Positions 60,109-64,000 of a DNA stretch of 64,000 bases are shown piece by piece. The stretch's first letter is position 1; every line of letters starts with the position of its first letter. The notes beneath the pieces were generated by a model, which was not told the origin of the DNA, did no database searches, and was given only the letters and a program-made list of their open reading frames with translations. Made by a program: the position numbers and the translations under genes. Origin of the DNA: Agromyces humatus (GTDB taxonomy: Bacteria > Actinomycetota > Actinomycetes > Actinomycetales > Microbacteriaceae); contig NZ_JAJQPD010000008.1 of assembly GCF_021228295.1 (NCBI RefSeq), forward strand, positions 124,001 to 188,000. Direction: 5' to 3'.

Positions 60109-60423
60109 TCAGGCGAGCGTCCACAGTTGGCAGCTCGAACCGGTGCGAGTGCGCCCACGCTGCGACGCAGCACGGACCTTCCCCTCCACAACGAGCTCGT
60201 TGCGACGGGTGCGGATGCTCTGCGGCGTCGCCTCGGGCACGGAAGGGTGCATGAAGCGGTGGGCCTCGTAGAGGTCGACGAGACGCTCGTCGGACAGGGG
60301 CCCGTGGTTGTTGATGAGCGTGACGATCGCGGCCTGCACGAGCTGCCGGCGCGTGGTCGTCTGAGCGTCGGCCGCTTCCCATGAGGTCTCGGGGTCGCGG
60401 GGTCGTGCGATGGGTGCGGGCAC
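60109..60423 (-). CDS. Prophage protein with winged-helix-like features
   Basis: A 104-aa protein from GTG 60423 (VPAPIARPRDPETSWEAAD). The centre TRRQLVQAAIVTLINNHGPLSDERLVDLYEAHRF.. SIRTRRNELVVEGKV reads as a winged helix-turn-helix; similar proteins are common in actinophage early regions. The start shares one base with the stop of the excisionase-like gene, and GAGGAG precedes it. Confidence 0.6.
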   Translation of the reverse strand: MPAPIARPRDPETSWEAADAQTTTRRQLVQAAIVTLINNHGPLSDERLVDLYEAHRFMHPSVPEATPQSIRTRRNELVVEGKVRAASQRGRTRTGSSCQLWTLA

Positions 60424-60623
60424 TAGGACTCCTCGGGTTCGGTGCCGTCGTGGGCACTCGCTTCGATCCATGCCGAGACATCGGCTTCGGTGTAGAGCAC
60501 CTTCCGGGGGGTGGGCTTGTAGTACCTCGGGCCCTTGCCTTCGTGGCGCAGAACGGCCAGGTGCGCGCGGGTGATGCCGTAGCGCTCCTCGACCTGCAGC
60601 GGGGATAGGTACTGGGTGTGCAT
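60423..60623 (-). CDS. Excisionase-like HTH protein
   Basis: A 66-aa protein of the helix-turn-helix 17/AlpA-Xis type: YLSPLQVEERYGITRAHLAVLRHEGKGPRYYKPTPRKVLYTEADVSAWIEAS. Such proteins direct excision or regulate phage genes. ATG 60623 opens the minus-strand early operon that ends with the integrase. The operator-rich region upstream is shared with the divergent repressor. Confidence 0.8.
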   Translation of the reverse strand: MHTQYLSPLQVEERYGITRAHLAVLRHEGKGPRYYKPTPRKVLYTEADVSAWIEASAHDGTEPEES

Positions 60624-60639
60624 TGCTCTGTTCGCCTCC

Positions 60640-60710
60640 CTAATCCTAATCGGGAATGATTAGTAAGGCCAGAATAGATTAGACCGGATAAGGATGCAAG
60701 GCGTATCCGG
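60640..60710. promoter_or_regulatory. Prophage switch region with repeated operator-like sites
   Basis: CTAATC at 60640-60645 and 60646-60651, GATTAG at 60658-60663 and 60677-60682, and CCGGATA (60684-60690) / TATCCGG (60704-60710) lie between the divergent excisionase-like and XRE repressor genes. The segment is much AT-richer than its surroundings. It is probably the repressor-controlled lysogeny switch. Confidence 0.65.
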
Positions 60711-60717
60711 AATCGGA

Positions 60718-60723
60718 TAGGCT
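60718..60723 (+). promoter_or_regulatory. -10 box of leaderless promoter for the prophage repressor
   Basis: TAGGCT, then seven bases, then GTG 60731. Confidence 0.55.
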
Positions 60724-60730
60724 GCGGCGC

Positions 60731-61297
60731 GTGGTCGATGAGCGCGGGGCGGAGTCAGTCGATGCCGTGTTCGCGAACGCGGTGCGCGACGCGCGTCTCG
60801 CAGCGGGCATGTCTCAGGACGACCTCGGCACGCGGATGGCGCGGCGGGGGTTTGACTTCCACCAGACGACGATCGCGAAGATCGAGCGAGGCGCGCGACG
60901 CGTGACGGTCGGCGAGGCTGCCGAGCTCGCCGACATCGTTGGCATTCCGCTCGCGGCCGTCCTCGAGCGGGACCCGGCGTCAATGCCGGCGAAGCGGGCG
61001 CAGCTGGAGGCGAAGACGCGCGCGGTGATCATCGACCTGGTCGCGCTCGAGGATCGTGCCCGAGATGCACGCGTCCGTCTTGACGAGCTGCTGCAGCTCG
61101 CGGTCGAGTTCGACGAACTCGCCGGCGAGGATCTCGTCGAGTGGCGGGGCGAGCGGATGACGGCCGGCACGTTCCTGCGCGACCTGCTCAGCGTGCTCGA
61201 CGTCGACGCGCTCTCGGACTGGGATCGGTTCACGCGCTCGGCAGGCGGCGCCGCGATGCTCCATCACTTCGGACTGGACCGGCCGGCCGCGCTTTGA
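60731..61297 (+). CDS. XRE-family prophage repressor 1
   Basis: A 188-aa regulator with an N-terminal HTH (ARLAAGMSQDDLGTRMARRGFDFHQTTIAKIERGARRVTVGEAAELADIVGI, ~20-75) and a C-terminal helical region (~88-185) with no known domain. It is divergent from the excisionase-like gene and a candidate immunity repressor acting on the CTAATC/GATTAG and CCGGATA sites. Confidence 0.8.
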   Translation: MVDERGAESVDAVFANAVRDARLAAGMSQDDLGTRMARRGFDFHQTTIAKIERGARRVTVGEAAELADIVGIPLAAVLERDPASMPAKRAQLEAKTRAVIIDLVALEDRARDARVRLDELLQLAVEFDELAGEDLVEWRGERMTAGTFLRDLLSVLDVDALSDWDRFTRSAGGAAMLHHFGLDRPAAL

Positions 61298-61414
61298 TCT
61301 AGCGTCAGATCCCCTGCCCGCGTGGCCAGTGATTCCGAGCAGGTTTTCGGCGCCGTGTGCAGCGTGTGTGCACCTCGGGCAGATTTCGGATATGGAACTC
61401 TGCGGCTCCTTCGA

Positions 61415-62074
61415 TCATCGAACGCGCCGACCAGTCGCCCAACCCGCGTCGTCGGGCATTTGCTCATCGAGCACATCCTCGAGCGCCGCAACAAGGGGCT
61501 TCGGCTGCTGGCCTAGAGCCCAAGTTTCGAATTCAGAGTCGTCGGGTGCCGGGAGGCCGCTCTCGATCATGCGGATCTTGTACGGCTCCCAGTGCTCCCG
61601 GAACGACTCAATGAACGTGGCTCGCTCGCGTCCCAGAACCTCTTCGGCGCGCTTCGCGATTTCCGGTGTCAGGTTGACGCGCGCTGTCATCATCGCCTTG
61701 GAGTACTGATGCCATGCGGCTCGAACGTCCTCCAGGGCTTCCGCGGCGTTCAGGACCAGTCTCCAGCGCTCGACGTCAAGGATCGCGCTGTCGGGGAGCA
61801 GCAGCTCGGCGAGCGTTGTTCCGAAGGCGCGAGAGAATCCGATGGCCTCACCAATTGTGATTCCGCGTCTGCCGGCCTTGCTGCCCGGGTTCTCGATGCG
61901 CCAGATGGACGACTTATTCATCGGGCTGCCAAGGCTGGTCATTCGTTCGGCGAGGTCGACCTGACTCCAGCCGCGCTCCTCGCGCTCGATGCGTACGCGA
62001 CGGGCGACATGTGATTCGTCGCCGAGTCTTTCGATGAGCCGGGAGATCTCGTCCCAACTCGCTGCTTCGCTCAT
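61415..62074 (-). CDS. XRE-family prophage regulator 2
   Basis: A 219-aa regulator. The HTH is at ~24-85 (VARRVRIEREERGWSQVDLAERMTSLGSPMNKSSIWRIENP, then ITIGEAIGFSRAFG), followed by a long helical C-terminus (ALEDVRAAWHQYSKAMMTARVNL). ATG 62074 follows GGAGG. It is divergent from the gene at 62190; GTTCAAATTCGAAAC (62091-62105) between them may be its operator. It could be the second half of a two-repressor switch. Confidence 0.75.
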   Translation of the reverse strand: MSEAASWDEISRLIERLGDESHVARRVRIEREERGWSQVDLAERMTSLGSPMNKSSIWRIENPGSKAGRRGITIGEAIGFSRAFGTTLAELLLPDSAILDVERWRLVLNAAEALEDVRAAWHQYSKAMMTARVNLTPEIAKRAEEVLGRERATFIESFREHWEPYKIRMIESGLPAPDDSEFETWALGQQPKPLVAALEDVLDEQMPDDAGWATGRRVR

Positions 62075-62189
62075 TTCTGCCTCCGTACGGGTTCAAATTC
62101 GAAACGAGTCTATCTCGCAATGGGCGACACGACAAGGCACAGTAGATATCAGGACGACGAGCACTGATACAGGAAACGGAGGAGTCGCC

Positions 62190-62390
62190 ATGGTCATCCC
62201 CGACGAACTCAAGGGCAAGGTCACGATCGATGTCGCGACCGCTGCTCGAGTTCTTGGCATCAGCAGGAACCTTGCCTACCATGCCGCTCGCGATGGGACC
62301 ATCAAGACACTGAAGCTCGGTTCGCGAGTCCTGGTGCCCGTGGGACCCCTCCTCGACCTCCTCGCCGGTCAGACTGACGAGGCGGCCTAA
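62190..62390 (+). CDS. Small HTH (excisionase-type) protein
   Basis: A 66-aa DNA-binding protein (ITIDVATAARVLGISRNLAYHAARDGTIKTLKLGSRVLVPVGPLLDLLAG), the MerR-like/HTH_17 fold used by excisionases and phage regulators. ATG 62190 follows GGAGGAG. It precedes the replication-like gene by four bases and probably shares its transcript. Confidence 0.75.
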   Translation: MVIPDELKGKVTIDVATAARVLGISRNLAYHAARDGTIKTLKLGSRVLVPVGPLLDLLAGQTDEAA

Positions 62391-62394
62391 ACCG

Positions 62395-63324
62395 ATGGGC
62401 ATCCGTCGCACGCTCATGAAGTTTGAGACCGAGTTCACTCAGGTCCCGAACGCATGGCTGCGCGACGAACGACTCTCCCGCCGGGCGCGCGGTCTCCTTG
62501 CCGAGCTGATGACGCACAAGGTTGGCTGGCGAGTCTCGATCGCGTCGCTGCAGAAAGCCGGCCCTGAGGGTCGTGACGCGTTGCGCGGCGCGGTCTCCGA
62601 GCTCGTCGACGTCGGGTACCTGCGGCTGTCGCAGGGGCGCGGAGAGCGCGGCCGGTTCAACGAGATCGAGTACGAGCTATGCGACCCCTTCACCGCTGTC
62701 GGAAAACCCGACACCGGTGGATTTACCGACAGCGGTGAATCCGACACCGGTGGGTTCACCGACAACGGTGCAGCCGATGTCGGTGAATCCGACACTAAGA
62801 AGAACATCTCTCCAGAACACGACTCCGAAGAACAGAAAGAACTCTTCGTGCATCTCGACGATGCACCGGCAGCGGTGAAGCCTGATCATTCATCCGAGTT
62901 CGAAGTGGAGTTCTGGCCCGTCTACCCCCGCAAGCAGGCGAAGGCCCCTGCGGCCAAGGCGTTCGCGAAGGCGCGACGGAAGCACAGCCTCGAGACGATC
63001 ACGGCCGGTGTCCGCGCGTACGCCCTGATGAACGCGGGCGGCGACAGGACGAAGATCAAGCTCGCCGCGGGGTGGCTCAACGATGAGCGCTTCCTCGACG
63101 AGGAGCAGCTGCCCAATCAGCCGGCGGCTGGCACTGGCGCTCGCGCGGGGCGTGAGACCGCCGCGGAACGTGCGTACGCGCTCACGGAGGAGCTGAGGCG
63201 GCAAGAGGCTGGGGACTTCGCCTCGCTGCCGGTGGCGCCGCGTCTCGACGATCACGTGCACGAGTTCGACCACGGGTGCTGCATTCGCTGCGGCTTCTAC
63301 GACGAGGGCCGGAGGGTCGCATGA
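62395..63324 (+). CDS. Phage replication-like protein (replisome organizer type)
   Basis: A 309-aa protein. Residues ~10-90 form a winged helix (FETEFTQVPNAWLRDERLSRRARGLLAELMTHKVGWRVSIASLQ). A linker (~100-130) has repeats of D-T-G-G-F-T-D-x-G encoded by a direct DNA repeat, and the C-terminal part contains FWPVYPRKQAKAPAAKAFAKA (~175-195), a motif of phage replisome-organizer/DnaD-like proteins. The end has a C-x-x-C (HGCCIRCGFY). ATG 62395 or 62416 could be the start. It probably binds the phage origin or loads helicase. Confidence 0.75.
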   Translation: MGIRRTLMKFETEFTQVPNAWLRDERLSRRARGLLAELMTHKVGWRVSIASLQKAGPEGRDALRGAVSELVDVGYLRLSQGRGERGRFNEIEYELCDPFTAVGKPDTGGFTDSGESDTGGFTDNGAADVGESDTKKNISPEHDSEEQKELFVHLDDAPAAVKPDHSSEFEVEFWPVYPRKQAKAPAAKAFAKARRKHSLETITAGVRAYALMNAGGDRTKIKLAAGWLNDERFLDEEQLPNQPAAGTGARAGRETAAERAYALTEELRRQEAGDFASLPVAPRLDDHVHEFDHGCCIRCGFYDEGRRVA

Positions 63325-63401
63325 GCGACGACGTACCTAGGAAAGGACACCCCATGCACACGGACAGCAACATCACGGCTGGAGGAGCCCCTCATGGTTG
63401 A
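63321..63401 (+). CDS. 26-codon ORF linking replication and tail genes
   Basis: ATG 63321 overlaps the stop of the replication-like gene by 4 bases, and the frame (MSDDVPRKGHPMHTD..) ends at 63401, overlapping ATG 63394. GGAGG for the next gene lies inside it. It may be a real small peptide or merely coupling sequence. Confidence 0.35.
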   Translation: MSDDVPRKGHPMHTDSNITAGGAPHG

Positions 63402-64000
63402 CCATCTGAAGCCGGAGCTCGCGTTCAGGCAGGAGATCGACCGGCTGTGGCGTGCAGTGCGCGCGCTCGGCAACGCGACCCCGCTCGCGTCCTCATCGAT
63501 CGGTCGAGGCGGCATCCGCATCTACGACGGCGGCATCATCACCGTCGAGAACGGTGGCATCAGCGTCATCGGGTGGATCGACGTCAGCGGCGAGATCCGC
63601 ATCGCCGGCACCCTCCGAGGCACGGGCGACATCGTGTGGACGGGTGACGCGTCGTTCTCGGGCGACACGACGATCGGGGGGAACCTCGACGTCACAGGTG
63701 CGACAGCGATCTCGGGCACCCTGGACGTGACCGGGGCGACGACGCTGCAGGCGCTCGTCACCCTCCTGAACGATCTTCGGGTGCAGGGTGGCGGGAAGAT
63801 CACGATCACGGGCGGCCCGTCACCGATCACGCTGCAGAACGGGACGCTGTCGTTCGGGACGGGCGCACAGCTCGACGCCGACGGAGGGGGCGCGCGCCTA
63901 GTCGCCTCCGGCGGCTCCGGGCCTCGCGCGTTCGCCTTCCCCGGCTCGGTCGGGATGCAGCACAGCCTCGGGCACTCCGTCATCGTCACGGGGACGCAGA
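63394..64000 (+). CDS. Phage tail/beta-helix structural protein, cut by the window end
   Basis: An open frame of at least 202 codons from ATG 63394, with GGAGGAG eight bases upstream, and no stop before the edge. The product starts MVDHLKPELAFRQEIDRLWRAVRALG, then repeats beta-strand/turn units rich in Gly, Thr and Asp (SIGRGGIRIYDGGIITVENG, LDVTGATAISGTLDVTGATT, KITITGGPSPITLQNG, LSFGTGAQL). This repetitive pattern is characteristic of minor tail proteins of Microbacterium and related actinophages. It stands directly behind an early replication-type gene, with no head genes between. Confidence 0.75.
   Translation, partial: MVDHLKPELAFRQEIDRLWRAVRALGNATPLASSSIGRGGIRIYDGGIITVENGGISVIGWIDVSGEIRIAGTLRGTGDIVWTGDASFSGDTTIGGNLDVTGATAISGTLDVTGATTLQALVTLLNDLRVQGGGKITITGGPSPITLQNGTLSFGTGAQLDADGGGARLVASGGSGPRAFAFPGSVGMQHSLGHSVIVTGTQ

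Larger units (their letters stand above)
57851..64000. mobile_element. Left end of a prophage or phage-derived element in tRNA-Arg
   Basis: From the tRNA the content is integrase, four small overlapping minus-strand genes, an excisionase-like HTH gene, divergent repressor genes, a second excisionase-like gene, a replication-like protein and a tail/beta-helix gene cut by the window end. The switch region 60624-60730 is AT-richer than the host sequence. No capsid, portal or terminase gene is seen before the tail-like gene. The right end is outside the window. Confidence 0.85.

Overview
The window is about 70% GC, almost every gene has high-GC third positions, and many genes start directly behind a TANNNT -10 box with no room for a Shine-Dalgarno site. 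With the DUF7882 pair, CWB2 repeats, tRNA context and a phage gene of a kind seen in Microbacterium phages, this points to an actinobacterium of the Microbacteriaceae (Agromyces/Microbacterium-like). The assignment is inference from composition and gene families, not from a marker gene.

Layout. 1-1051: small membrane and DUF3892 genes on the minus strand. 1235-12252: a type I restriction-modification locus. It opens with a degenerate HsdM/HsdS-like fusion protein, then hsdM and hsdS. Between hsdS and hsdR lies an inserted cassette: a leader ORF, a DUF4230-like membrane protein, a TRAFAC-like GTPase, a 114-aa unknown protein and a HipB-like repressor with a long inverted-repeat operator. 12268-25447: a beta-1,3-glucan (laminarin-type) use locus with LacI regulator 1, GH1 beta-glucosidase, an ABC sugar importer without ATPase, a secreted beta-helix GH55-like protein, LacI regulator 2 and a large modular GH81 endo-beta-1,3-glucanase. 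Two operator types, GAGAGCGCTCTC and GTGACACGAGTCAC, tie the locus together. 25448-25920: terminator, IS3-family transposase tail and another GAGAGCGCTCTC operator.

25921-39423: housekeeping and envelope genes: amidase-like protein, VanY carboxypeptidase, MFS transporter, GntR/DUF1648 pair, phosphoglucomutase, DUF445, prephenate dehydratase, diacylglycerol-kinase-like protein, seryl-tRNA synthetase, HAD phosphatase. 39492-46517: two LCP cell-wall ligases on either side of tRNA-Ser(TGA), tRNA-Ser(GCT), a polysaccharide deacetylase, a SnoaL-like protein and a secreted serine protease with CWB2 repeats. 46533-49974: divergent Ku and LigD, a full bacterial end-joining pair. 49993-57735: SDR, two DUF7882 paralogs, an OmpR-type two-component system with a shared palindrome upstream of neighbouring genes, a phosphotransferase and small secreted proteins.

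57851-64000: tRNA-Arg(ACG) followed at once by a phage integrase, excisionase-like and repressor genes, a replication-like protein and the start of a tail/beta-helix gene running off the right edge. This is the left end of a prophage or phage-derived element. Its integrase has Cys where the catalytic Tyr is expected.

A family of 30-45 bp imperfect palindromes (GGGTCGAGGAGCG.. / ..CGTCTCGAGACCC and GGGTTGAGGAGGCGCGCC types) recurs at eight loci. In four genes (hsdM, MFS, HAD, ligD) it lies in frame inside the coding sequence. It is the most striking structure not explained by the gene content.
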